Shown here piece after piece: positions 42,871 to 51,586 of a DNA stretch of 64,000 bases; the first letter of the stretch is position 1, and every line of letters begins with the position of its first letter. The notes below the pieces were generated by a model. That model did not search any database. It saw only the letters and a program-made list of their open reading frames with translations, and had not been told where the DNA came from. The stretch lies in the NCBI RefSeq assembly GCF_004006395.2, contig NZ_CP029758.2, forward strand, positions 2,294,001 to 2,358,000. Direction: 5' to 3'. This DNA comes from Clostridium sp. AWRP. GTDB lineage: Bacteria; Bacillota; Clostridia; Clostridiales; Clostridiaceae. Both the position numbers and the translations under genes were made by a program.

Positions 42871-44211
42871 ATGAGTAGTATTTCGCGAAGGATTGAAAAA
42901 TTGCCAGTTACACCCATGCTTTGGACAGTGCTGTTTTTGTCAGGCATCGGATGGATGTTTGATGCCATGGATCAAGGCATGATGGCTGGTGTAATGGCTT
43001 CAATTGGCAAGTCATGGAAGCTTACTCCTGCCGATTTAGGCTTACTCGGAAGTGCTTCAGCAGTGGGAATGGCTATTGGTGCCGCTGTAGCTGGAATGGT
43101 CGCTGACAAATATGGTAGAAGAACAGTTGTTACATTTACCCTTGTTCTATATGGATTAGCCAGTGCTGTATCCGGTATTTCTCCTAACTTTAGTATATTA
43201 TTGTTGCTGCGATTTTTAACTGGATTAGGGCTAGGTGGAGAGCTGCCAGCAGCATCTACTTTGGTTAGTGAATTTTCACCTGCTAAATCCCGCGGTAGGA
43301 TGGTTGTTTTGTTAGAAAGTTTCTGGGCTTGGGGATGGATTGCTGCAGCTTTAATTGCTTACCTTTTGATACCGATATATGGATGGCGTATTGGATTTTT
43401 CTTAGGAGGAATACCAGCACTGTATGCAGCCTATCTAAGAAGAAATATTCCAGAATCTCCTCGATACTTGGAACAGAAAGGACGTTTGGAAGAAGCAGAT
43501 GGAATTGTACGTAAAATGGAACAACAAGCTGGAATAATTAATAATGAAATAGCTGTAACCGATTTGCCCAAAAATAAAAAAATGAGTAGTATCACTCTTG
43601 CTGATTTATGGTCCAAAGCCTATTTTAGGCGTACCATTGTTCTGTGGGTTCTATGGTTAGGTATTAATTTTGGATATTATGGTTTTGTTTTATGGACTCC
43701 AACCTTGCTTGTTGGCAAAGGATTCAGCTTAGTAAAGGGATTCGAATTTACATTAATCATGAGCATTGCTCAGCTGCCTGGATATTACAGTGCAGCCTAT
43801 CTAATAGAAAAGATTGGACGTAAAGTAGTTCTAGTGGTCTACCTAATAGGTACTTCCTTATCAGCATATTTATTTGGTCAAGCAACATCTTCAGTTACTG
43901 TGCTTGTTTTTGGATGCCTACTTTACTTTTTCAGTCTAGGAGCTTGGGGCGCAGTGTACGCTTATACACCGGAAGTTTATCCTACACGTGTTAGAGGCAG
44001 TGGAGCCGGTTGGGCAGCTGCAATTGGCCGAATTGGTGCCATCGCTGCTCCTTACATAGTTGGATTGGTATATGAAACTAAAGGTAAACAAGTTGGCTTT
44101 ACTTATGTCTTTCTTATGCTAACTATAGTGTTCGCAGTAGTTGCAGTAGTAGTTGCTCTAGTTGGTATTGAAACTAAAGGTCGAACTCTTGATGAAATCA
44201 ATGTGTCTTAA
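42871..44211 (+). CDS. MFS transporter (NiaP/YceI and aromatic acid:H+ symporter type)
   Basis: A 446-residue, 12-helix major facilitator. FDAMDQGMMAGVMASIG in TM1, ADKYGRRTVV after TM2, LGLGGELPAASTLVSEF in TM4, PESPRYLEQKGR in the central loop and PEVYPTRVRGSG in TM10 match the metabolite:H+ symporter family that includes niacin and benzoate/vanillate carriers. Near the O-demethylase-like genes an aromatic acid is possible, but the gap is 2 kb and the cargo is not proven. Base composition is less AT-rich than its flanks. A terminator follows. Confidence 0.87.
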   Translation: MSSISRRIEKLPVTPMLWTVLFLSGIGWMFDAMDQGMMAGVMASIGKSWKLTPADLGLLGSASAVGMAIGAAVAGMVADKYGRRTVVTFTLVLYGLASAVSGISPNFSILLLLRFLTGLGLGGELPAASTLVSEFSPAKSRGRMVVLLESFWAWGWIAAALIAYLLIPIYGWRIGFFLGGIPALYAAYLRRNIPESPRYLEQKGRLEEADGIVRKMEQQAGIINNEIAVTDLPKNKKMSSITLADLWSKAYFRRTIVLWVLWLGINFGYYGFVLWTPTLLVGKGFSLVKGFEFTLIMSIAQLPGYYSAAYLIEKIGRKVVLVVYLIGTSLSAYLFGQATSSVTVLVFGCLLYFFSLGAWGAVYAYTPEVYPTRVRGSGAGWAAAIGRIGAIAAPYIVGLVYETKGKQVGFTYVFLMLTIVFAVVAVVVALVGIETKGRTLDEINVS

Positions 44212-44250
44212 CTCTATCTTTTATTATGAAATCTCTTTTCTTGCTATTAA

Positions 44251-44279
44251 AGAAGTCCAAATCATAGATTTGGGCTTCT
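44251..44279 (+). terminator. Terminator of the MFS transporter gene
   Basis: AGAAGTCCAAATC pairs with GATTTGGGCTTCT. The T run after it is short. Confidence 0.55.
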
Positions 44280-44338
44280 CTGCTTAACTGGTGGATAGAG
44301 ATACATTTAAATATGTTTCCATATATTTAAAGCTATTA

Positions 44339-44797
44339 TTATTTACATACATCAACCCATGTGCCAGAAGTTACCTTTGATAGTTCTCCTGGGGTAATTT
44401 TTACAGCAGAGTTACGTGATCCAGCAGCAGGATATACATATTCAAATTTTTTAAGTGATTCATCAAGATAAGTGTCCATTTGAGTTTTTAATCCAAATGG
44501 ACAAACTCCTCCTACTGGATGCCCAGTAGATTCAAGTACTTCATCAGCGCTTAGCATCGTGGCTTTTGTGTGAAAATAATCTTTAAATTTTCTATTGTCA
44601 ATTCTTGCATCGCCTTCTGATAATATAAGTATATTTCTATCTTTTAATTTAAAGGCCATAGTTTTAGCTATTAAAGCAGGCTCAACTCCAAGAGCGTTAG
44701 CTGCTAATTCAACGGTAGCAGTACTTTGACCCATTTCGATTATTTCAAGGGATAAATTGTTATCTTTGAAATACTGTTGTACACTTTCTAAACTCAT
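44339..44797 (-). CDS. ybaK: YbaK/EbsC-family aminoacyl-tRNA deacylase
   Basis: A 152-residue trans-editing domain that hydrolyses mischarged aminoacyl-tRNA (typically Cys- or Ala-tRNA-Pro). Family segments include LIAKTMAFKL, a catalytic Lys in that strand, GHPVGGVCPFGLK and YPAAGSRNSAVKITP. ATG 44797, behind GGAG, is preferred over the adjacent TTG. Stand-alone, as usual. Confidence 0.9.
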   Translation of the reverse strand: MSLESVQQYFKDNNLSLEIIEMGQSTATVELAANALGVEPALIAKTMAFKLKDRNILILSEGDARIDNRKFKDYFHTKATMLSADEVLESTGHPVGGVCPFGLKTQMDTYLDESLKKFEYVYPAAGSRNSAVKITPGELSKVTSGTWVDVCK

Positions 44798-44937
44798 CAA
44801 ATCACTCCCAATTATGTATATTGATAAAATAATTATTAAAATTAAGTATAAATAAGTGTCTAACTTTTTACAAGGTAAATATTGTATGAAAATATAATTT
44901 TTAAATTTCCATCTCTTATAGGGAACTATTTTACCAC

Positions 44938-45861
44938 CTATGGATTACCCGTGCCTTTAATTTTCCATCCATTTGCATATTTTTTCAACGTTACAAACGT
45001 ACCATCTTTACTATTATCATTATTAAACCAAGCAGTATCAACTGCCACTTCTGTTCTATTGCCAACATTTTTTATGTCTAAGTGATTTTCAGAATCTTTA
45101 AGAATAAAGGATGTTGGCCTAATGCTTGCCATACCTTCAACCATAGAGTTCATTTTAGTGAATTTTAGATTATAAAGAAGATCTTCCCGAGCCTTTCCTT
45201 GATCTATTCCAAGGTTATGTGTAAGAGAATCAAGCATTACAGTTGGAGCTAAACACTCGTAAGCTCTTGTCTTATCACCATTATTAATAGCTTTAAAATA
45301 TGCTTTTACTACATCCACTGGATCAAGTGAAGCAATGTCTTTATTTTTCCCAAGTTCAGTAAACAAACCCTTTTTCTCAACCCAATCTTCAAAATCTAAT
45401 CTTGTAATATCCTTTAAATAACGTTTCTTCACAGAAGGGCCAATTTCAAATTGATTAAAAGCTAACCAGGCACCAACTACATTTTGATTATTAACCAATA
45501 ATACCAGATTAGAAGGATATTTACTGAGATCTGAAACATTAGGAAGTCCATCAACTAAAGAATATCTCCATACATCAACAGTTGTTCCTTTTAACGGTAT
45601 CAAGTCGAGTCCTACATCTTTTGAAAACTCATTTGCTAGCTGCCAAAATAGTCCTGTAGGATATTCACCTGGACTCACATTCCATGACTTAGGAACATCA
45701 ACTTTAAATTTATGTGGATTTTTTTGAACTTTTAAATCATAAAATTTTAAGAATGCTTGTGGAGAAATGTCTGACTTAACAGCGTTTGTACTTTTATCTG
45801 ATTTACCACATCCAGATAGTAACATCATAAAAATTATTATGAACAAAAAAATTTTTTTCAT
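44938..45861 (-). CDS. Secreted lipoprotein of unknown function
   Basis: A 307-residue lipoprotein with a signal peptide and lipobox LLSGC (Cys at about 18), then a linker and a globular domain. The last 120 residues (VDVVKAYFKAINNGDKTRAYE onward, ending VTLKKYANGWKIKGTG) resemble a DUF4829/NTF2-like fold found in Clostridium lipoproteins. ATG 45861 lies 6 bases after GAGAGG. Ligand and role unknown. Confidence 0.8.
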   Translation of the reverse strand: MKKIFLFIIIFMMLLSGCGKSDKSTNAVKSDISPQAFLKFYDLKVQKNPHKFKVDVPKSWNVSPGEYPTGLFWQLANEFSKDVGLDLIPLKGTTVDVWRYSLVDGLPNVSDLSKYPSNLVLLVNNQNVVGAWLAFNQFEIGPSVKKRYLKDITRLDFEDWVEKKGLFTELGKNKDIASLDPVDVVKAYFKAINNGDKTRAYECLAPTVMLDSLTHNLGIDQGKAREDLLYNLKFTKMNSMVEGMASIRPTSFILKDSENHLDIKNVGNRTEVAVDTAWFNNDNSKDGTFVTLKKYANGWKIKGTGNP

Positions 45862-45955
45862 AAACAACCTCTCTATTATTTATATAATTACAGCAAAATA
45901 TTTAGTTGCAATTGAATTAGCGGATATACATTTGAAAATGAATTGTATACTGGAA

Positions 45956-46192
45956 TCAACATCCAACATTATGAATAATTTTATTAGCTTTTTCTATTTC
46001 TTTCGATTCGATATATATTTCATAGTATTCATTTCCACTTTTCCTTCCATTGTGTCTTATTATTTTAGTCTTTACTTTAATACCATTGCTAATAAGCTTA
46101 TATTTTATCATACAATATTTTTCTACTGTTGTAGCGAAAAAGACCATTTCCCAATTATTCCTCTTCAAATATTGAAAAAGGTTTTTTAACAA
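45956..46192 (-). CDS. Small protein, possibly DUF2007-like
   Basis: A 78-residue protein starting with TTG behind AGAGGAAG. The central part (FFATTVEKYCMIKYKLISNGI) has the helix after a strand seen in the small DUF2007 signal-transducing-like domain. It is upstream of the lipoprotein gene on the same strand. No clear function; the call itself is moderately sure. Confidence 0.5.
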   Translation of the reverse strand: MLKNLFQYLKRNNWEMVFFATTVEKYCMIKYKLISNGIKVKTKIIRHNGRKSGNEYYEIYIESKEIEKANKIIHNVGC

Positions 46193-46307
46193 AAAATATC
46201 ACTTCCTCTACTATTATTTGGAGTTTATTATATCATCTATATGCTTATTATATCTAACTTATATGTATTCATCAATTAGAGTATAGGTCAATTATTTATC
46301 CGATAAC

Positions 46308-46421
46308 TACCTACTCTAATACTCCCACTTTTTCAAGTGGAAGTATTAGAGTAGGTACGTCCCTGGATAACGAGTTCTAAGCATCAGGTGGAGTCAAAAT
46401 TCCATCTGATGCCAAGAACTC
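46308..46421. repeat. Tandem hairpin repeat element, IS200/PATE-like
   Basis: Hairpin A (46308-46357) has 23-base arms with one mismatch, from TACCTACTCTAATACT to its complement. Hairpin B (46372-46421) has arms GAGTTCT/AGAACTC and GCATCAG/CTGATGC. Half of B plus its flank recurs at 60106-60141, so this is a dispersed repeat. The two-hairpin form is like that of non-autonomous IS200/IS605 derivatives. Confidence 0.6.
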
Positions 46422-46451
46422 TGTTTATATTTAAATAGTAAAAATAAAAAC

Positions 46452-46487
46452 TTCACTTTGATTAAAAACTTACTTTATCAAAGTGAA
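46452..46487 (-). terminator. Terminator of the second corrinoid methyltransferase operon
   Basis: TTCACTTTGAT pairs with ATCAAAGTGAA; T runs on both sides make it bidirectional. Confidence 0.75.
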
Positions 46488-46528
46488 ATTTTTTTGCTTC
46501 AGTCAATAGTGTTAAATTTTAATATATT

Positions 46529-47638
46529 TTATTTGCCAGTAGCAGCAGAAATCATTGCCTTCACATTTTCTATCTTTGCATTTGCAGGTATATCACAACC
46601 AGATGATAGAATGAATCCCGGACCCATATCTTTTATTAGGCGAGAGCTGTAATCATATACCTCATCAGGAGTTCCAAGAACAAATTTTGAAGCTTGAACA
46701 TCTCCTTTAATACACATACGATCTCCTAGTTTTTCTTTAATTTTATAAATATCTGTAGTACCATCTGTTTCAAATACACAAGTACCTTTTGGAAATTCTT
46801 TAAAATAGTCAAGCCCTCGCTCCCAATTGGAATCAGCATGGAAACTTGCAGCTGCTCCTGTTTCTATTATAGCATCAGTTATCTTTTTAAGGTTTTTCCA
46901 TACAAATCTTTCCCAAAGTTTAGGATTATAGAAATCAGGACATCCTCGACCCATAGCTATGAATATACCTAAAGGATCAACAGCATTTTTAACAGCTTGT
47001 TTCATTGCTTTAATGTTTGCATCAGTAATTATGTCCATTACTTCTTCTACCTTTTCAGGCATCTTTCTTATATCCATCATAAATTTTGATAGTGTACGGC
47101 CTACACTTAAGTAATCAATAGGATGTACTATTTGAACTGCACCGTAAAGAGGATATCCCTCATCATTTATATTTTTCATATACTGTGGACATTTAGTTAT
47201 TACTTCATTTAATACATCTAAATCTAAGTTTATTTTTGAAGCAAAATAATCATCTCTAAAAGCTTCAAATCCTTTATTTATTATAGTATCATAATCATCC
47301 GTGGTCATCAATTGACGCTCATCAACCTGCCACAGCATATTATCTGGAAGTTCACGTCCAGGAAGCTTCATATTCGAAAAAGATGTAGTTCCCATAGTTG
47401 ATGCGAAACAAAATGAAGCCGGTGCTGCATCAACATCTCCAAACATTTTCATTCCTTTTAATATAACCCTATTTGACAAGTCTAAATCTGCCACAAAATC
47501 AGACATTTTTACACCAGTTAACTTTGGAAAAATACAAATTCCAAATGGAACAACAGGTGTCCTATCAGTCTTCTCCAACTTAATTGCCTTTTTAACTCTG
47601 TTTAAACGTTCATTATATAATTCTTTTGCAGTTTTCAT
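46529..47638 (-). CDS. URO-D-family methyltransferase (MtvB/OdmB-like)
   Basis: A 369-residue TIM-barrel methyltransferase. The C-terminal zinc-type Cys is in SSGCDIPANAKIENV and a His/Asp pair in SFHADSNWERG replaces the HxC of the MtaA-like genes in this window. This set resembles methyltransferase I enzymes of aromatic O-demethylases, which take a methyl from a methoxylated substrate to the corrinoid protein. It is encoded one base after the corrinoid protein gene. The substrate is a guess from the family. Confidence 0.82.
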   Translation of the reverse strand: MKTAKELYNERLNRVKKAIKLEKTDRTPVVPFGICIFPKLTGVKMSDFVADLDLSNRVILKGMKMFGDVDAAPASFCFASTMGTTSFSNMKLPGRELPDNMLWQVDERQLMTTDDYDTIINKGFEAFRDDYFASKINLDLDVLNEVITKCPQYMKNINDEGYPLYGAVQIVHPIDYLSVGRTLSKFMMDIRKMPEKVEEVMDIITDANIKAMKQAVKNAVDPLGIFIAMGRGCPDFYNPKLWERFVWKNLKKITDAIIETGAAASFHADSNWERGLDYFKEFPKGTCVFETDGTTDIYKIKEKLGDRMCIKGDVQASKFVLGTPDEVYDYSSRLIKDMGPGFILSSGCDIPANAKIENVKAMISAATGK

Positions 47639-47639
47639 A

Positions 47640-48266
47640 TTAATTTACCCCCATAGCTTTTTTACAGAAATCAACTGTCTGCTGTGCATCTTTACAAACT
47701 AAGTCTGCACCCATGTATTTTCCTGCATTTTCGTCTACAGGACCACCTCCAACTAGGATCTTCAAATCCTTTCTAAGCCCTGCATCTTCTATTTCCTTTA
47801 TACATTGTTTTACATTATCAAAACAAGTAGTCAAAAGACATGATATTCCTATTACTTTAGGCTTATATTGTTTTATAGCTTCAATATATTTTGCTGTAGG
47901 TACATCAACACCTAAATCCTTTACATCAAAGCCGTTACTTTTCATTACAGTAGTTACTATATTTTTTCCTATATCGTGTATATCATCGTAAATAGTTCCC
48001 ATTACAAATATGCCGTTATTTGGTCCTGAAGATTCTCCCAATCCTCCAATAATTTCAGAAGCTTCATTAAACACTTCAGCTGACATAATGAGTTCAGATA
48101 AAAAATATTCCTTTTTTTCAAATCTATTTCCTACAATCCCCATTCCCTCTTGTAAATCTGCTATAATGTCTAATACTGGTGTTCCATTTTCTTTTTGTGC
48201 CTTTACTTCTGATAATACAACGTCTTCATCTAAGTCTGCCATTGCATCAATTAATTTTTTACTCAT
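47640..48266 (-). CDS. Methyltransferase corrinoid protein (MtvC-like)
   Basis: A 208-residue B12-binding methyl carrier. A helical cap precedes the cobalt-ligand motif DDIHDIGKN, then LGVDVPTAKYI, ISCLLTTCFDN and VGGGPVDEN. ATG 48266 lies 8 bases after GGGAGG; the ATG at 48272 is too close. Partner of the methyltransferase at 46529. The window's only RACo-type activator, at 31653, could keep both corrinoid proteins active. Confidence 0.93.
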   Translation of the reverse strand: MSKKLIDAMADLDEDVVLSEVKAQKENGTPVLDIIADLQEGMGIVGNRFEKKEYFLSELIMSAEVFNEASEIIGGLGESSGPNNGIFVMGTIYDDIHDIGKNIVTTVMKSNGFDVKDLGVDVPTAKYIEAIKQYKPKVIGISCLLTTCFDNVKQCIKEIEDAGLRKDLKILVGGGPVDENAGKYMGADLVCKDAQQTVDFCKKAMGVN

Positions 48267-48343
48267 TTTCATATCCTCCCTTTAATACAAAATAAAAAAT
48301 TGTGTTAATTTGTACTAATGTTAGAATAACATATGTATTGTGG

Positions 48344-48371
48344 AAATTCAGCTTACATAATGACTGAATTT
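48344..48371. promoter_or_regulatory. 8-bp inverted repeat upstream of the second corrinoid operon
   Basis: AAATTCAG and CTGAATTT are exact complements 12 bases apart, about 80 bases upstream of the corrinoid gene start, a candidate operator. Confidence 0.35.
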
Positions 48372-48431
48372 GATACATTTATTTATACACTGTGAGTACT
48401 TTTATTAGACATTATTTTTAGTCAAAAAATA

Positions 48432-48461
48432 TGCAATTCACACTATACTGTGTAAATTGCA
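48432..48461 (-). terminator. Terminator of the chemoreceptor gene
   Basis: TGCAATTCACAC pairs with GTGTAAATTGCA with one mismatch; followed on the minus strand by TATTTTTTG. Confidence 0.7.
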
Positions 48462-48474
48462 ATTACATTTAAAC

Positions 48475-49299
48475 TTATTTAGTCTTTGAAATTTCTGTTA
48501 ATGTTTGAGCACTTGCTGTAATCTCTTCTAATGTGGCAGTCATCTCTTGAGTAGAGGCAGCTTGTCCTTCAGAAATAGATTGTGCGTCACTTATTACTTT
48601 GAAAATATTTCTAATATATTTATTTGTCTCTGACAAAGATTGTGAAACTTTTTCTGATGATTGGTTACTTAATTGAGCTAATTTTCTTATTTCGTTTGCG
48701 ACAACTGAAAAGCCTTTTCCATATTCGCCAGACCTAGCAGCTTCTATAGATGCATTAAGTCCTAATAAATTTGACTTGGAAGCTAAATTTGTTATCATAG
48801 CAATGATTTGATTACTTTCTTCTATTTGCTTTTTTGCTTGCTTTGTAATTTCTAATATATTAGTTATTACATTTAGCAGTTTTTCTGAACCAGCACTAAT
48901 TTCCTCAATACTCGCACTAGTTTCTTCAAGTGATGCAAATAGATTTTCTGATGCTTCTTCAACTTTAATCTCATTACTTAAACTTTTCCCTATGCCAACC
49001 CCACCTATGACATTTCCGTCAGAATCTTTTATTGGATATGAAACTCCCTTAAATGGAACACCATAGAATTCTTTAGAAATTGTTGAACTATATGTCTTTC
49101 CATCTTTAATTGCTTCATATAAAGGCTCACCAGGTGATAATTTATCTCCTACATTAACTTTTATATCGAGTGTATCACCTGCTCTATAATATAGAACTTT
49201 CGTAGTGTCCGCAACAGACACTGCTATATCATCCAACAACATATCTTTAAGAACAGGAACCACTTTTAAAAATGCATTAATAATTTCTTCTTTTTTCAT
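48475..49299 (-). CDS. Soluble methyl-accepting chemotaxis-type signalling protein
   Basis: A 274-residue protein with no membrane helix. The N-terminal 110 residues ([54 protein letters not shown]) form a PAS/Cache-like sensor. The rest is a short MCP signalling hairpin with the tip [25 protein letters not shown] cytoplasmic receptor beside a methyltransferase and a reductase suggests sensing of an internal metabolite or redox state. It follows the reductase gene by 45 bases. Confidence 0.88.
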   Translation of the reverse strand: MKKEEIINAFLKVVPVLKDMLLDDIAVSVADTTKVLYYRAGDTLDIKVNVGDKLSPGEPLYEAIKDGKTYSSTISKEFYGVPFKGVSYPIKDSDGNVIGGVGIGKSLSNEIKVEEASENLFASLEETSASIEEISAGSEKLLNVITNILEITKQAKKQIEESNQIIAMITNLASKSNLLGLNASIEAARSGEYGKGFSVVANEIRKLAQLSNQSSEKVSQSLSETNKYIRNIFKVISDAQSISEGQAASTQEMTATLEEITASAQTLTEISKTK

Positions 49300-49344
49300 A
49301 ATTATATCCTCTTTTTCTATAGTAAATTACAAGATAATTTAACA

Positions 49345-51366
49345 CTAGATATGAAGTGCAGCCTGGAATGATTGGTTAACAGCTGTGCCGATTGTACCAA
49401 CTTTTTGACAGTCGCCAACTATATAAATATTGGTTTCAGGAGCACAGTGGCGAAGTTTTTCTACAGTATCTGTTCTTGGACGCATTCCCATAGCAAGCAG
49501 TACCGTATCTGCTTCATACATAGCAGCCTTTCCAGTTTCAATGTTGTCACAGATAACTTTAGTATCACAAATTTCTTTAAGGCGATTTAAATATTTTACA
49601 GGAATACCTTTGTCTTTAAGTATAGTCTGAAATTCCTTAGCACTTGTGCCTGAACTTTTTATTAGCTTGGAAAAGCTCTTTTTTTGATCTTCCATTTCGA
49701 TAACGATTACATCTTTTCCTTCATCATGGAATTCAATTGCAGCTTCAATACCAACAGCACCAGCACCTACAATAACAATTTTATCTCCAACAAGATTTTT
49801 GTCAGATTCAGCATCGATGGCCCAGTGTACATGCTTTTTATTGATTCCCGGAATACTCAAAGGAATGATAGGATCTGAACCAACTGCAATTATAATTGCA
49901 TCATAATTCTGGGCATCAAGCATATCCTGTGTTGCAGTTGTATTAAATAAAATTTTTGCACCTGCAGCTTCACACTGTGCAGCTGTGTGCTTAAGCCATT
50001 TTAAATAATCCTGGCAATCAACTTTAAATGGAGGAAGCGCAGCTCCTTGTACATTACCACCAAGTGAACCTGATTTTTCATAAAGAGTTACATTGTGTCC
50101 ACGATCAAGTAATGTCTGCATTGCCTGGATTCCACCAGGACCTCCTCCTATTACAGCAACTTTCTTCTTAATAGGTGATTTTGGGATAATACCATCTCTA
50201 AGTTCACTTGTCATTCCTGAAATAGGGTTAACAGCACAATAGATTGGTTTAGGAATAAAAAGATGTTTTGTACAAGTATCACAGCGTAAACATGGACGCC
50301 TGTCTTCAGGGTGGTTTTCAGCATACTTCCTAGGCATATCAGGATCTGCCATAAGTGGACGACACATAGCAACGAAATCAGCCCATCCATTAGCAATGAT
50401 TTTTTCAGCATCTTCAATACTTGTAATAGAACCTACTGTAGTTACGAGAAGATCAGGATAAGCCTTCTTTACATCCCGTGCAAAATGAACATTAAAGCAG
50501 CGATCCATCATATAGTTTTGGCACCAGTTACGGTAATATTTCATATTGAAGTCACTGTGAAGTCCAGCAGAAACGTGAAGAATATCAATATGATCCTTTA
50601 ATAATCCGATAAGTTCAAGTGTTTCTTTAAAATGCATACCTTTTTCTGCAATTTCATCAGCAGAAATACGAAATTCAATTACGAAGTCCTCGCCAACTTT
50701 TCTGCGGATAGCATCACATACTTCAATAGCAAAACGTGCCCTGTTCTCAATTGAACCGCCATATTCATCTGTTCTATGATTGTAAAGCGGGCTGGTAAAC
50801 TGTGAAATAAGGTTACCATGTCCACCATGGACAAGACAGATATCCATTCCTGATCTTTTCATACGCGCAGCAGCATTGGCGTATTTTTCAACAGTTTGTA
50901 CAATTTTTTCATGTGTCATTTCAATTGCAGGGATAGGATCTCTTCCAAATGCTGCAGAACGTGCAGCTTCATTTGAAGAAATATTCGGTGATGAGCTGTA
51001 AGGAGCATGCCCCACAGTTTCAAAAGCCGTATTTTCACCATTGTGATTAATCTCCAAAGAAGCGTGGCAGCCATACTGTTTGCCCATATCAGCATATAAT
51101 GTTAACGGGAAAATACATCTGTCATCCTTAAGATCAAGCTGAAAAGCTTCATCTTTAGATTCTGTAATATCAATAGAACAGTTGCCCACATACAATGTGC
51201 ATACCCCACCACGTGCAAACATACGGAACCAGTCTACAAATTCCGGTGTAACTAGGCCATTAGTACTGGCAAGATTAGGAGATGGTGGTGCAAGAACGAT
51301 ACGGTTTTTAAAATCTATTCCTCGTATTCTAATAGGTGAGAATACATGTTCAAATTTTGATCTCAT
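49345..51366 (-). CDS. NADH:flavin oxidoreductase, old-yellow-enzyme/2,4-dienoyl-CoA reductase family
   Basis: A 673-residue three-domain flavoenzyme: FMN-binding TIM barrel (RGIDFKNRIVLAPPSP, VHGGHGNLISQFTSP with the active-site His), a [4Fe-4S] site CLRCDTCTKHLFIPKPIYC (about 340), and FAD/NAD domains with GGGPGGIQA and VGAGAVGIEAA. Relatives include BaiCD and enoate reductases that reduce C=C bonds of acids. The start is at ATG 51366 with AAAGGAT upstream. Base composition is higher in GC than its flanks. The substrate might be an unsaturated aromatic acid, given the adjacent O-demethylase-like genes (inference). Confidence 0.9.
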   Translation of the reverse strand: MRSKFEHVFSPIRIRGIDFKNRIVLAPPSPNLASTNGLVTPEFVDWFRMFARGGVCTLYVGNCSIDITESKDEAFQLDLKDDRCIFPLTLYADMGKQYGCHASLEINHNGENTAFETVGHAPYSSSPNISSNEAARSAAFGRDPIPAIEMTHEKIVQTVEKYANAAARMKRSGMDICLVHGGHGNLISQFTSPLYNHRTDEYGGSIENRARFAIEVCDAIRRKVGEDFVIEFRISADEIAEKGMHFKETLELIGLLKDHIDILHVSAGLHSDFNMKYYRNWCQNYMMDRCFNVHFARDVKKAYPDLLVTTVGSITSIEDAEKIIANGWADFVAMCRPLMADPDMPRKYAENHPEDRRPCLRCDTCTKHLFIPKPIYCAVNPISGMTSELRDGIIPKSPIKKKVAVIGGGPGGIQAMQTLLDRGHNVTLYEKSGSLGGNVQGAALPPFKVDCQDYLKWLKHTAAQCEAAGAKILFNTTATQDMLDAQNYDAIIIAVGSDPIIPLSIPGINKKHVHWAIDAESDKNLVGDKIVIVGAGAVGIEAAIEFHDEGKDVIVIEMEDQKKSFSKLIKSSGTSAKEFQTILKDKGIPVKYLNRLKEICDTKVICDNIETGKAAMYEADTVLLAMGMRPRTDTVEKLRHCAPETNIYIVGDCQKVGTIGTAVNQSFQAALHI

Positions 51367-51526
51367 TACATTCATCCTTTCTGTTTTAAATTTTTGCATT
51401 TCATGTTTTTACATGGTATCAATATTTAACCAACTATATTTTAATAATAATCTAATTCATTTTAAGTTTAAAGACACATTATGAATAGATTTTATATGTC
51501 ATAATACACACTATGCACATTAAAAA

Positions 51527-51571
51527 AAGTATTTAACACATAAAATAGTGAATTTTATGTGTTAAATACTT
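51527..51571 (-). terminator. Terminator of the PLP-enzyme gene
   Basis: A 20-bp perfect stem AAGTATTTAACACATAAAAT with its complement around a 5-base loop, followed on the minus strand by TTTTTTT. Confidence 0.9.
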
Positions 51572-51586
51572 ATATCATACGCATTT

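Larger units (their letters stand above)
46193..46528. other. Intergenic region filled by hairpin elements
   Basis: Apart from the tandem hairpin repeat (46308-46421) and the terminator at 46452, I see no gene or RNA. Confidence 0.5.

Noticed and set aside
45767..46189. A 140-codon plus-strand frame
   Set aside because: Antisense to the lipoprotein signal region and the 78-residue gene; its composition is that of a shadow frame.
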